Shown piece after piece: positions 23,607 to 32,072 of a DNA stretch of 64,000 nt (positions are counted from its first letter, which is position 1; each line of letters starts with the position of its first letter). The DNA is from Microvirga sp052115485 (GTDB lineage Bacteria > Pseudomonadota > Alphaproteobacteria > Rhizobiales > Beijerinckiaceae), in assembly GCF_052115485.1 (NCBI RefSeq), contig NZ_JBFRGU010000006.1, forward strand, positions 310,001-374,000, in the 5' to 3' direction. The translations under genes and the position numbers were made by a program. The notes under the pieces are model-generated. The model did no database searches and was not told where the DNA came from. It saw only the letters and a program-made list of their open reading frames with translations.

Positions 23607-24185
23607 ATGCGTTTGTGCGTGTTCTGCGGTTCGAGCCCGGGCCGCGATCCCATCTATCTCCAGGCCGCGCGCGATCTGGGAATCGCACTCGCCCAAAATG
23701 GTATCGACCTCGTCTATGGCGGCGCATCGGTCGGCCTGATGGGTGCGGTTGCCGATGCGGCGCTAGCCGAGGGCGGCAACGTCATCGGTGTCATGCCCCA
23801 GGCGCTGGTGGACAAGGAAATCGCCCATAGCGGCTTGACGGAACTTAAAGTCGTCGGATCAATGCATGAGCGCAAGGCGCTCATGGCGGAACTCGCCGAT
23901 GGGTTCATCGCGCTGCCCGGCGGGATCGGGACTTTCGAGGAATTGTTCGAGGTCTGGACCTGGGCACAGCTCGGCTATCACAAGAAGCCCTGCGCCATCT
24001 TCAATGCCGGCGGCTTCTACGACAAGCTCACGGACTTCCTCGACGAGGTGACGGCAAACGGTTTCGTAAAACCAATCCACCGCGCCATCCTGATCGTGAA
24101 GGATGAGCCGGCAGCCTTGATCGACGCCATCAAGGCTTACGAACCCCCGGTCGTGGTGAAATGGATTCGCGAAGGCGAACAATGA
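23607..24185 (+). CDS. LOG-family nucleotide phosphoribohydrolase (TIGR00730)
   Basis: 192 residues from ATG 23607, preceded by AAGGGGG; a longer frame from 23526 is less likely. It shows 'VFCGSSPGRDPIY', 'LVYGGASVGLMGAVADAALAEGG' and the key LOG motif 'PGGIGTFEELFEVWTWAQLGYHKKP' (PGGxGTxxE). The family hydrolyses cytokinin riboside monophosphates or AMP-like nucleotides. In bacteria the role is often nucleotide salvage; cytokinin production needs confirmation. Its stop overlaps the ATG of a truncated NUDIX gene. Confidence 0.92.
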   Translation: MRLCVFCGSSPGRDPIYLQAARDLGIALAQNGIDLVYGGASVGLMGAVADAALAEGGNVIGVMPQALVDKEIAHSGLTELKVVGSMHERKALMAELADGFIALPGGIGTFEELFEVWTWAQLGYHKKPCAIFNAGGFYDKLTDFLDEVTANGFVKPIHRAILIVKDEPAALIDAIKAYEPPVVVKWIREGEQ

Positions 24186-24253
24186 TCGAGATCGTCACCG
24201 GGCTCATCCGCGATGGGGCCGGTCGCGTTGTTCTCGTGAGGTCGCAGTCTTGA
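24182..24253 (+). pseudogene. Truncated NUDIX hydrolase remnant
   Basis: The ATG at 24182 overlaps the LOG stop (ATGA). The 23-residue frame MIEIVTGLIRDGAGRVVLVR reads like the first strands of a NUDIX hydrolase (normally 'G.i.d..GrvLLvrr'), then stops at TGA 24251. No frame downstream to 24303 continues the domain or gives a NUDIX box (GxxxxxExxxxxxREUxEExGU). I infer a gene lost by deletion, with the oxygenase gene now beginning its 3' end there. A real leader-like peptide cannot be excluded. Confidence 0.5.
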
Positions 24254-24302
24254 CCCGCGACGTTATTCTTCCGCTCACCCGACGCTTCAACGGAGCCGCG
24301 GC

Positions 24303-25442
24303 TCAGGTCTCGTAGACGGTCACGCCCTCGCCGAGATGCGTATTGTTCTGCTGGCGGATGCGTGCGGCCTCGTCGTCGTAGATGAAGGGAAGGAACGCAA
24401 AGCGCCGCCCGGCCGTCACTTTCGAGACCGCATGCAGGAGTGAGCACGAGAACACGACGGCACCACCGGGAGGCGCTTTGAAGCCGCGCGGTCCGTATTC
24501 CGGGAAGCTCACCTCACCACCTTCGAAATCGCCGTTGAGGTTGATCGACACCGCGAAGCGACGATGCGCCGTTCCCTTGGTGGTGTTGTCGCGATGCGGC
24601 CGGAAGTGGCCTCCATCCTCCGATGCGTAGCAGGAGACGATGTAGCGCTCCATGCGGGTAGGCTTGAAACAATGGATTCGCTCGATCTCCGGATTGATGC
24701 GACGGACCACGCGCCTCTGCACCTGGGTAATCAGGTTCTCATCGGTAATCAGATAGTCTTTGCGCTTCTTGTGATTCGAGTCGTATGCCGGAACGGTTTT
24801 GCCGTCGACTTCCCGCATGAAGCCCGATTCGTCGCCGCCGTGCTTCTCATAGAGACCAATCAGGTGGCGACAGAGACCCGGCTCGAAGACATCCGGGATG
24901 ATCAGAACGGGGGCCTGCACTTCGAACCCCGCGAATTGGCTCACGGAAGGCAGTTCACGCAGATATTGCACGACCTTTTCACGATCGCTTCCGTCGTCCT
25001 GGAATGGAAAAATCGCACGCACTCTCAAGGTTGGATTCAACACGACCCAGAAGCGGCGAACAGCCACCGAACCCGCTTCCAGCGTCGGGTTCACGGGCAC
25101 GGCACCATAGAGTTGGCTGACCCGGCCGTCGAAATCCCAGAAATGGCGAATGCCGGGAATGAGGTCGCGGGCACGCTCTGTACTCCGATCGCTCTCATCG
25201 ACGCTGACCCCGAAGAACGCGATCTTGTCGTCGTCGAACAAAGATCGGTGTTCTTCCTGAACGAGATTGAGTCGGGCCATGCCGGTCTCGTCCGAAGCTG
25301 ATCCGTAGAAGCAAAGGACGACATAGCGCCCAGCCGCCATATCAAAATGAAATTCCGGATTTCCCGCGCAGCTTTGCGTGAAAAGCGGAGCCGGGTCGCC
25401 GACTTGGATCATTTTATAGGCTGGCTTGTCGTTTGTTGTCAT
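24303..25442 (-). CDS. Redoxin-like / 2-oxoglutarate Fe(II) oxygenase fusion
   Basis: 379 residues in two domains. Residues 12-165 have a thioredoxin-fold peroxiredoxin layout (VGDPAPLF, YVVLCFYGSAS, IAFFGVSVDESDRS, LYGAVP, 'FWVVLNPTLRVRAIFPF'), but where the peroxidatic Cys should be there is Gly54/Met55. Residues 175-375 are a prolyl-4-hydroxylase-type oxygenase: iron ligands His283 and Asp285 (RPHRDN) and His337 (LLHAVS), with Arg346 or Arg347 for 2-oxoglutarate. It likely hydroxylates a protein side chain, with the redoxin part structural or substrate-binding (inference). The gene is convergent with the LOG/NUDIX remnant. Confidence 0.88.
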   Translation of the reverse strand: MTTNDKPAYKMIQVGDPAPLFTQSCAGNPEFHFDMAAGRYVVLCFYGSASDETGMARLNLVQEEHRSLFDDDKIAFFGVSVDESDRSTERARDLIPGIRHFWDFDGRVSQLYGAVPVNPTLEAGSVAVRRFWVVLNPTLRVRAIFPFQDDGSDREKVVQYLRELPSVSQFAGFEVQAPVLIIPDVFEPGLCRHLIGLYEKHGGDESGFMREVDGKTVPAYDSNHKKRKDYLITDENLITQVQRRVVRRINPEIERIHCFKPTRMERYIVSCYASEDGGHFRPHRDNTTKGTAHRRFAVSINLNGDFEGGEVSFPEYGPRGFKAPPGGAVVFSCSLLHAVSKVTAGRRFAFLPFIYDDEAARIRQQNNTHLGEGVTVYET

Positions 25443-25512
25443 GAAGGGCCCGAGAATGACGTTAGGTTATAACAGCAAAAGATGGATACATATCAGGTCC
25501 CGACAAAGCAAG

Positions 25513-26412
25513 TCAGATCTGCCCACCCAGCAGCAGCCCGACACCAACGACGATCAGAACCATGCCCGTGAGCTCTCGCTTCGTGGTTTGCTGAGACAGA
25601 AAGCGATGGGATACCGCCTGGGCCATCAGAACTTCGACCAGCGCCAGGGTTCGCACATTCGCGGCTGACGTCAATGAAAAGCCCAGGAACCAGAACTGGG
25701 ATGCGAAGGCGCCAAGAAAGCCGGCCCAAAGCGACGTGCGCCAGACGCGGAAGCTTTGCAGCAAAGCATTGCGGTCGAAGATCCCGAGCCAGATCAGAAG
25801 GATCGCGGTCTGGATACCGAGACTCCAAACGAGAGTCGTCGTCGCGCGGATGAAAAACGATCCGTCTCCAAGGGACAGGATCGCTCCGCGAAACCCGATG
25901 GCCGAGAGGGCGAAGAAGGCACCGGAGGCAATGCCGGCGACGACGGGACGAAGGCCCGATCCCGCAAGTTTCGTCCCGGGTTTCACCGACATGAGGATCA
26001 CGCCGCTCGTCGCGATCAGAATCGCCACGGCGACAACGGGCGTCAGACGGTCGCCGAGGATGATCAGTCCGAACAGAGCCACCTGAACCGGTTCGGTCTT
26101 GGTGTAGGCGGTCACGACCGAAAAGGAGCGTTCCCGCATGGCGAACAGCATCAACCCCGTGGCGAGAATCTGCGCCATCGCGCCTCCGATCACATAGACC
26201 GCAAAACCGCTGTTCGGCAGCGGAACGGCCTCGCCGCTCAAAAGCCGCACCGCCGCAAGCGCCAGAAAGGCGAAGGGGAGCCCGTAGAGGAAGCGCACCT
26301 GCGTCGCGCCGATTGTGCCGATCATCTCGGTCAGTTTGCGCTGCGTGGCGTTGCGGCCAGTCTGGGCGGCGGATGCCACCAAAGTTATCGGCACCCAGAG
26401 GAAGGAAAGCAT
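25513..26412 (-). CDS. DMT-superfamily (EamA-like) transporter
   Basis: 299 residues with about ten hydrophobic helices in two repeated halves, typical of EamA drug/metabolite transporters: 'FLWVPITLVASAAQTGRNATQRKL', 'SFSVVTAYTKTEPVQVALFGLIILGDRLTP' and, in the second half, 'RTLALVEVLMAQAVSHRFLSQQTTKRELTGMVLIVVGVGLLL'. Inner-membrane exporter or importer of a small metabolite, identity unknown. It is divergent from the D,D-carboxypeptidase gene across a 287-nt gap holding repeats. Confidence 0.88.
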   Translation of the reverse strand: MLSFLWVPITLVASAAQTGRNATQRKLTEMIGTIGATQVRFLYGLPFAFLALAAVRLLSGEAVPLPNSGFAVYVIGGAMAQILATGLMLFAMRERSFSVVTAYTKTEPVQVALFGLIILGDRLTPVVAVAILIATSGVILMSVKPGTKLAGSGLRPVVAGIASGAFFALSAIGFRGAILSLGDGSFFIRATTTLVWSLGIQTAILLIWLGIFDRNALLQSFRVWRTSLWAGFLGAFASQFWFLGFSLTSAANVRTLALVEVLMAQAVSHRFLSQQTTKRELTGMVLIVVGVGLLLGGQI

Positions 26413-26509
26413 GATCGGTCTCGAAACAGCGGTATCTTTGCCATGCTCTTGCCATGGATTCCCTTAGAAAGGGTGACGCAAAGGCCGTGGGGGCAGATCC
26501 TCGACCTGA

Positions 26510-26553
26510 TGCGCGGCATGAAAAAGTGGAACCCGATTCCCGAAGATCGCGCA
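26510..26553. repeat. Diverged GATCATGC-type repeat
   Basis: Inverted arms TGCGCG(GCATGA) and GATCGCGCA flank AAAAAGTGGAACCCGATTCC, the usual arrangement of this rhizobial intergenic element. It lies in the divergent gap between the DMT transporter and the carboxypeptidase gene. Confidence 0.55.
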
Positions 26554-26565
26554 GAATCAATAGGC

Positions 26566-26605
26566 TAGAGACGCACCACACCCACAGCGGTGGGGTCCGT
26601 CTCTA
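26566..26605. repeat. Imperfect palindrome upstream of carboxypeptidase gene
   Basis: TAGAGACG-ACC-C-ACC on the left pairs with GGTGGGGTCCGTCTCTA on the right (15 of 17 positions). There is no T-run, so it is more likely an operator or repeat than a terminator. It lies about 95 nt before the ATG at 26700. Confidence 0.5.
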
Positions 26606-26699
26606 GCCAAAACCCGTCTTTGCAGTTAACAATAGGCCGCTCGCAGAGCAGGGCTTTGAGGCCTCTCGCCGACTTTCTTGGGGTTATGGAGTCGTTCGC

Positions 26700-28034
26700 A
26701 TGGGTATGAGTCGAGCTCTCGGTTTGACAGCCCTCGCCATCGCCGTGCTCGGCAGTAGCCCAGCTTTCGCAGGCAATCCTTCTGTGGTGGTCGAACTGGA
26801 AACCGGCCGCGTGCTGCATGCGGACCGGGCGACGGACCCTTGGTTTCCCGCCTCCATCACCAAGCTCATGACGACCTATGTGGCGCTGGATCTCCTACAA
26901 GCGGGCCAGGTGCGCATGGACCAGCTTCTAACCGTCTCGGAGGCCGCCGCCGCGCTTCCGCCATCGAAGATGGCCTTCAAGCCCGGCACCCAGATCCGCC
27001 TCGACAATGCGCTCAAGATCATCATGGTCAAGTCGGCGAACGACGTCGCTGCGACCATCGCCGAGAACCTTGGCGGCTCCATCGACGGCTTTGCCGCGAT
27101 GATGAACGAAGAGGCCCGCCGGCTCGGTATGCGCGAGAGCCATTTCGTCAATCCGCATGGTCTGCCGGACGAGCGCAACCAGACCTCCGCCCGCGACATG
27201 GCCATTCTCGGCCGCGCACTCCTGACCCATTTTCCGGAATATCAGGGTCTGTTCGATATCGGCGCCATTCAGTACGGCCGCCGGATCATGCGCAACACCA
27301 ACGGGCTGATCGGGCGCTATCCCGGCGCCGACGGCATGAAGACCGGCTTCATCTGCTCGGCTGGGTTCAATGTGGTGGCAAGTGCTACCCGCAACGGCCG
27401 CCACCTGATCACAGTCGTGCTCGGCGCGCCCTCCGCCAATGAGCGCACCATGAAAGCAGCGGAGTTGTTCGATCTCGGATTCAACAGTCCGACCGGCCCT
27501 TCGAATTATTCCCTCGACACCCTGCCCGCCTCAGTGAGCCAGAGTCCGCCGGACATGCGTCCGGTCGTCTGCGACCGCAAGGGGCCGATGCCGCAGGAAG
27601 AAAACCAGACCACCATCGGCGCCGAACCCGACCTGACGACACCCAACCTCCTCTCGTCGCCCAACGTCTTCGCCTATGCAGGCGGAACGGCACGCACGGC
27701 CCTTGGGCCGCGCTCGACGGCGGAGCCGGTGCCGGTCTGGATCGGGCTGAACCCGCCGAGCCAGGCGGAACTCGCGGCCCAGGCCGCGGCGGAAGATGCA
27801 GCCGACAAGGCCGCTCGGGACGCGAAGAACGCTCAAAAGAAAATCGCGAAAGCCGGTGACGTAAAGACGATCAAGGAAAAGAAGGATCAAAACCGGGCAA
27901 GCATTTCGCTGAAACCGGTGAACGATCCTGGCAAGTCATCGAGCAAGGCTGGCGCGAAAGTCCAGGCGTCAGTGGATACCAAAGCAAAGCCGAAGAAACC
28001 CGACCCCAAGCACAAGGCCACGGGCAAGAATTGA
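26700..28034 (+). CDS. D-alanyl-D-alanine carboxypeptidase (PBP5/6 type)
   Basis: 444 residues with a signal peptide (MGMSRALGLTALAIAVLGSSPAFA). The penicillin-binding motifs are SITK (Ser52, Lys55), SAN (112-114) and KTG (213-215), so the active site is complete. It trims the terminal D-Ala from peptidoglycan pentapeptides in the periplasm. The region after about 260 is not the usual PBP5 beta-domain; it is a Pro/Ser-rich linker followed by an Ala/Lys-rich, highly charged tail (KAARDAKNAQKKIAKAGD...), which may contact the wall or membrane. Convergent with the DUF930 gene. Confidence 0.93.
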   Translation: MGMSRALGLTALAIAVLGSSPAFAGNPSVVVELETGRVLHADRATDPWFPASITKLMTTYVALDLLQAGQVRMDQLLTVSEAAAALPPSKMAFKPGTQIRLDNALKIIMVKSANDVAATIAENLGGSIDGFAAMMNEEARRLGMRESHFVNPHGLPDERNQTSARDMAILGRALLTHFPEYQGLFDIGAIQYGRRIMRNTNGLIGRYPGADGMKTGFICSAGFNVVASATRNGRHLITVVLGAPSANERTMKAAELFDLGFNSPTGPSNYSLDTLPASVSQSPPDMRPVVCDRKGPMPQEENQTTIGAEPDLTTPNLLSSPNVFAYAGGTARTALGPRSTAEPVPVWIGLNPPSQAELAAQAAAEDAADKAARDAKNAQKKIAKAGDVKTIKEKKDQNRASISLKPVNDPGKSSSKAGAKVQASVDTKAKPKKPDPKHKATGKN

Positions 28035-28062
28035 GCGTCGGCGAAAGTCTCTCGCGCCAACC

Positions 28063-28731
28063 CTAAAACCGGGCCGGGAGATTGTGCGCCTCCCAAGCGC
28101 TTTTCGGGATCGCGTCGCCAATCTGAAATTCGAAGGACTCCACATTCTGGCGACCGGCTTTGAGACCGCATTTGAATTTCAGATTGTACCACGTCCCGTT
28201 ACTGCGGAACGCCGCTCCATCGGCCAGAACAGACGTCTTGGTGATCTTCGAATCCGACATGGCGTAGGCCACGACCCGATCGGGCTGGAATTCCTTCAGC
28301 GCCGCGATTTGCGCCATGGCCTCAAGGCCGCATAATTGTTCGAGGCGCGTTTCTTCCCCGAACAAGGGAAGCATCGCTTTCAGCTTTCGGCTGAGAGGAT
28401 GCGAAAGAACGTCACCGGAGAGAATCTTGGTCGCCCGTATCGACGCTCGGTTCCTCGGCTTTTCCTCAATCGGAGGCTCGGGAGAAATCGGCTCAGGCGC
28501 AGCCTTTCGTTGCAGGCTCGGCTCCGCCTCCGATGGTTCCGGGATTTGAGCGTCTTTCGAAACTTGCGGCGTTTCAATCCCGCTGAATTCAGCCAACCGA
28601 TCCTGCGTCCAGATCTCGACGGGCACGCTCTCATCAAAGAGTGGGATCGGCTCCCTTGATTGCGGAATGAAGAACGTCAGAAGCATGAAGGCGTGAAGGG
28701 CCAATGATGCCCAAAGGCCCTTGGCCTTCAT
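28063..28731 (-). CDS. DUF930 domain protein, membrane-anchored
   Basis: 222 residues from ATG 28731, where a TonB-like N-terminal anchor starts (MKAKGLWASLALHAFMLLTFFIP). The frame extends to 28854, and no start has a strong Shine-Dalgarno site. A Pro/Glu-rich linker follows, then the C-terminal DUF930 domain (about 105-222: 'SRKLKAMLPLFGEETRLEQLCGLEAMAQI', 'GTWYNLKFKCGLKAGRQNVESFEFQIGDAIPKSAWEAHNLPARF'). Two Cys residues (in LCGLE and FKCGL) may form a disulfide in the periplasm. Function unknown. Confidence 0.8.
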   Translation of the reverse strand: MKAKGLWASLALHAFMLLTFFIPQSREPIPLFDESVPVEIWTQDRLAEFSGIETPQVSKDAQIPEPSEAEPSLQRKAAPEPISPEPPIEEKPRNRASIRATKILSGDVLSHPLSRKLKAMLPLFGEETRLEQLCGLEAMAQIAALKEFQPDRVVAYAMSDSKITKTSVLADGAAFRSNGTWYNLKFKCGLKAGRQNVESFEFQIGDAIPKSAWEAHNLPARF

Positions 28732-28962
28732 ATCGCATGAGATCGTATCGCTAGCCTTGATCAGGAAGTTTCTGGGCTGCGTTCCGAAAGACAGATCCAT
28801 ACATCGCAGCCCGCCAAGGCCCCCACTATCGGTCGGGCCGTTATTCAGTTTCAATCAAGCGGGATTGTGGCAATCGCGACGCAGAGCCAAGCGGTCCACA
28901 GGGCAACTCTTGCAATCGGCTGCGATCCGCGCGAACGGTGTTGCCCCGCCGCGAGCCACTCG

Positions 28963-29862
28963 ATGTCCAAGACCTCTTTTCCCGTCAATGGCCTCTTCTT
29001 CGCCCTCGGCTCCGCCGGGCTCTATGGGCTGAACATCGTCTATGCGCGGGTCGCAGCACTTGCCGGCATCAACGGCCCAGCCATCGTCGTCTATCGCGTA
29101 CTTCTGATGCTCGTTCTCACCATCGGCGTCGCTTATCTTTTGCGCCAGAGACTGACGGTCGCGCGGGAGGAATGGCGAACGCTGGTCGTGCTCGGCATCG
29201 CCACGGCTTTCGTCGGTCTCTGCTACATATCTTCCGTCGCCTTCATTCCTGTTACGATGGCGACCGTCATCTTCTACGCCTATCCGACGATGATCGTGCT
29301 CGCGACGCCGTTCGTCGACAAGACTCCGCTCACACCCTCCCTCATCGGCGTCGTTCTCCTTTCGCTATTCGGCGTGGTGCTTGTGGTGGGGCCTGTTTTC
29401 GAAGGTCTCGACTGGCGCGGTCTGGCCCTGGCGGCGGGGGCCGGTATCGCCACGGCTACCCAGTTCTTTGCCGCCGCGCGCTGCCCGAAGACGGAACCTG
29501 TCGCCAAGGTGTTCTGGGTTCATCTGATCGTATTGCCTACAGCACTTCTCGTCGGTGCGATGACTGGCCAGTTGGAAGCGCCGGCGATCCTTGCCATCGC
29601 CCCGTTCGCGGTCTTCATGACCATCGGCGGCTATGTGATCGGCTTCGTATTTCAGATGCTGGCGCTCGCCCGGATTTCGGCCGCGGCAGCGGGCATTGCC
29701 TATTGCATCGAACCGGTCGTCTCGGCGCTTTCCTCCGTTCTGGTGCTCGGCGAACGACTGTCGAGCCTGCAGATTGCGGGCGGCGTCCTTGTGCTCATCG
29801 CCGTCGTCACCAATGTTCTCCTTGAGCGCAAGCGCTCCACGCCCCTCGTTCCGACGGATTGA
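28963..29862 (+). CDS. DMT-superfamily (EamA-like) transporter
   Basis: 299 residues from ATG 28963; the longer frame to 28867 adds a Cys-rich, non-family leader. About ten membrane helices in two EamA repeats are present: 'FALGSAGLYGLNIVYARVAAL', 'CYISSVAFIPVTMATVIFYAYPTMIVLATPF' and 'ISAAAAGIAYCIEPVVSALSSVLVLGERLSSLQIAGGVLVLIAVV'. Substrate unknown. Only 4 nt separate its stop from the CobW-type GTPase start, so the two are likely cotranscribed; this hints at a metal or cofactor link, but weakly. Confidence 0.88.
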   Translation: MSKTSFPVNGLFFALGSAGLYGLNIVYARVAALAGINGPAIVVYRVLLMLVLTIGVAYLLRQRLTVAREEWRTLVVLGIATAFVGLCYISSVAFIPVTMATVIFYAYPTMIVLATPFVDKTPLTPSLIGVVLLSLFGVVLVVGPVFEGLDWRGLALAAGAGIATATQFFAAARCPKTEPVAKVFWVHLIVLPTALLVGAMTGQLEAPAILAIAPFAVFMTIGGYVIGFVFQMLALARISAAAAGIAYCIEPVVSALSSVLVLGERLSSLQIAGGVLVLIAVVTNVLLERKRSTPLVPTD

Positions 29863-29866
29863 ACCG

Positions 29867-31000
29867 ATGTCAGACCGACCCGCAGGCCCTTTGCCGCCGA
29901 TTCCGCTCACGATCCTCACCGGCTTCCTCGGCGCGGGCAAGACGACTCTGCTCAATCGCCTGGTGCAGGATCCGGCGCTTCACGACACCGTTGTCATCAT
30001 CAACGAGTTCGGCGAGATCGGTCTCGATCATCTTCTCGTGGAGAAGGTCGATGAAGGCATGGTGCTTTTGTCCGCCGGATGCCTCTGCTGCACCGTGCGC
30101 GGTGATCTCATCGCGACCCTCGAAGACCTCTTGCGCAAGCGCGATAACGGGCGCATCGCGCCGTTCCGTCGCGTGATCATCGAGACGACCGGCCTTGCCG
30201 ATCCGGCCCCGATTCTGCACGCGGTGCTTTACCATCCGTATCTCTCGATGCGCTACGCCGTCGAAGGTGTCGTGACCATCATCGACGCGGTGAACGGCGC
30301 GGCGACGCTCGATGCCCATCGCGAAGCGCTCAAGCAGGCAGCCGTCGCCGAGCGGATCGTTCTGACGAAGACCGATCTCGTGACGGATAGCGCATCGCTC
30401 GAAACCTTGCGCAAGCGTCTGCGCGATCTCAATCCCGGCGCGGACATCCTGCCCGCCGACGCTCCGGCCAGCGCCATCGTCACCGGTGGCCTGTTCGGCC
30501 TCGACGGCAAGATCGCCGACGTGCGCGAATGGCTGAAAGCCGAGGCCGTGGAAAAGGCCGAACACGAAAGCCACGCCCATCAGCATCATCACCATCATGG
30601 GCATGGTCATCACCACCACGACGTGAACCGGCACGACGCGCGTATCCGCGCGTTCTGCCTCACCAGCGACGAGCCGATCCCGCAAGGTTCGCTCGACATG
30701 TTCCTCGATCTCTTGCGCTCGTCACAAGGCGCGAAACTGCTGCGCGTGAAGGGTCTCGTGGCGTTGGCGGAGGACCCCGAACATCCGGTCGTGATCCATG
30801 GGGTTCAGCATGTGATCCATGTGCCCGCGGTGTTGCCGAAATGGCCGAGCGAAGACAGGCGCAGCCGCATCGTCTTCATCGTCGACGATCTCGATCGCGA
30901 CGTGATCGACCGTCTCTGGAATGCTTTCCTGCGCAAGCCAGGCATCGACCAACCGGATGCGGCGGCGCTTTCCGACAATCCGTTGTCCCTCAGACGATAA
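29867..31000 (+). CDS. CobW/COG0523-family GTPase with His-rich loop
   Basis: 377 residues from ATG 29867. Walker A is GFLGAGKT (19-26), the family CxCC metal site is Cys72-Leu-Cys74-Cys75, and 'TKTDLV' is the guanine-specificity motif. A histidine-dense loop around 230-252 (HQHHHHHGHGHHHHD) is typical of metallochaperones handling zinc, cobalt or nickel. The C-terminal CobW_C domain begins near 'ARIRAFCLTSDEPIP'. The family inserts or allocates metal to client enzymes. Cobaltochelatase genes lie 9 kb away but not in the same unit, and a zinc role is as likely as cobalt. Confidence 0.93.
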   Translation: MSDRPAGPLPPIPLTILTGFLGAGKTTLLNRLVQDPALHDTVVIINEFGEIGLDHLLVEKVDEGMVLLSAGCLCCTVRGDLIATLEDLLRKRDNGRIAPFRRVIIETTGLADPAPILHAVLYHPYLSMRYAVEGVVTIIDAVNGAATLDAHREALKQAAVAERIVLTKTDLVTDSASLETLRKRLRDLNPGADILPADAPASAIVTGGLFGLDGKIADVREWLKAEAVEKAEHESHAHQHHHHHGHGHHHHDVNRHDARIRAFCLTSDEPIPQGSLDMFLDLLRSSQGAKLLRVKGLVALAEDPEHPVVIHGVQHVIHVPAVLPKWPSEDRRSRIVFIVDDLDRDVIDRLWNAFLRKPGIDQPDAAALSDNPLSLRR

Positions 31001-31082
31001 GGCTCGTTTGCGCGATTTTACGATTCCCAACGGACCGACGAAGCGTTATGTAACAACACAACGCACGCTCCATGGAATCGTC

Positions 31083-32063
31083 ATGACGCCCTTCCGCACA
31101 TCTCTCGCCTCGGCCCTGATCGCCGGCCTTGTCCTGCCTTCGCCCGCCGATGCAACTCCCGCCTCCCAGCGCCTCTTGAAAATCGAGGTGCGGGTCGAGG
31201 GCCAGGAATCCTGGCAGGACGGGCCGTCGAACTTCGACAAGGCGGTATTCAAGCAGCGCTATTTCATCGCCACCGTTCTCGAGGCTGCTCCAGATCTCAG
31301 CGGGGTCAACATTTTCGATCCGAACTCGGTGAAGAAGGCGCAGGAGAAGAGCGCGCGCGTCCAGACCCGCGCCGCGCAGCAATCGAACACTCGACCTGCG
31401 GGAATGCCGAGCGCCGCTCAGCAGCAGGCGATGCAGGCCGCCATTCAGCAAGCCTATGCCCGCTGCAAGGGCGATGAAACCTGTATCCGCGATGCGGTCA
31501 TGAAGAGTGCACCGCAACTCATGACCCCGCCCCCCGGCGCAACCATGGCGTCGCGCGCACCCGCCAGCGACGAGGAGGGCGATGAAAAAGAGATCTATCA
31601 GCACTGGCAGAGTTTCGAGGCTTGCCCCGGCAGGATTCATCTCCTGCGCGAGGATTCCGCAAACGGCCTTCTAGCGGATGTGGGCGGTCCGCGCGCGACG
31701 AAATCGAACATCCGGGCGGATGAGCGAAAGGCTGTCAAAGGCCTCTGCGTCGGCTACGGCATGACCGTGGTGGATACGGAAGCGAAGAAGCTTTTTCTGG
31801 ATAGCTTCTCGTTCTCCAATATCATTGTCGCGAACGCGCCGCTCCTCCCGGAGCGCGCGGGCACGATTCCGACCGATATCATCGCCTGGGTGAACAAGAA
31901 CCTCCGCAACGTTCCGCTCTCCGGCACCAAGACGGAAACGATCGCCTTGCGAACACCGGTGATGATCGCGCAGCGCCCTTCCTATAGCGGCAGAGCCAAG
32001 ATCACCTTGACCTGGAGTTTCGAAGGCTCCTGGAACGGCTCAACCGAGGTGCCCGAAAATTGA
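31083..32063 (+). CDS. Exported hypothetical protein
   Basis: 326 residues from ATG 31083, which begins with a signal peptide (MTPFRTSLASALIAGLVLPSPADA). I do not recognise a family. A basic, Gln/Ala-rich segment (about 85-125) precedes a small Cys pair (CKGDETC), then an acidic patch (DEEGDEKEIYQHW). The C-terminal part is beta-rich with single Cys residues in 'FEACPGRIHLL' and 'VKGLCVGYGM', and ends with 'RAKITLTWSFEGSWNG'. Periplasmic location is inferred from the signal. Convergent with the ABC binding-protein gene, 9 nt apart. Confidence 0.78.
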   Translation: MTPFRTSLASALIAGLVLPSPADATPASQRLLKIEVRVEGQESWQDGPSNFDKAVFKQRYFIATVLEAAPDLSGVNIFDPNSVKKAQEKSARVQTRAAQQSNTRPAGMPSAAQQQAMQAAIQQAYARCKGDETCIRDAVMKSAPQLMTPPPGATMASRAPASDEEGDEKEIYQHWQSFEACPGRIHLLREDSANGLLADVGGPRATKSNIRADERKAVKGLCVGYGMTVVDTEAKKLFLDSFSFSNIIVANAPLLPERAGTIPTDIIAWVNKNLRNVPLSGTKTETIALRTPVMIAQRPSYSGRAKITLTWSFEGSWNGSTEVPEN

Positions 32064-32072
32064 TCTGATTTA

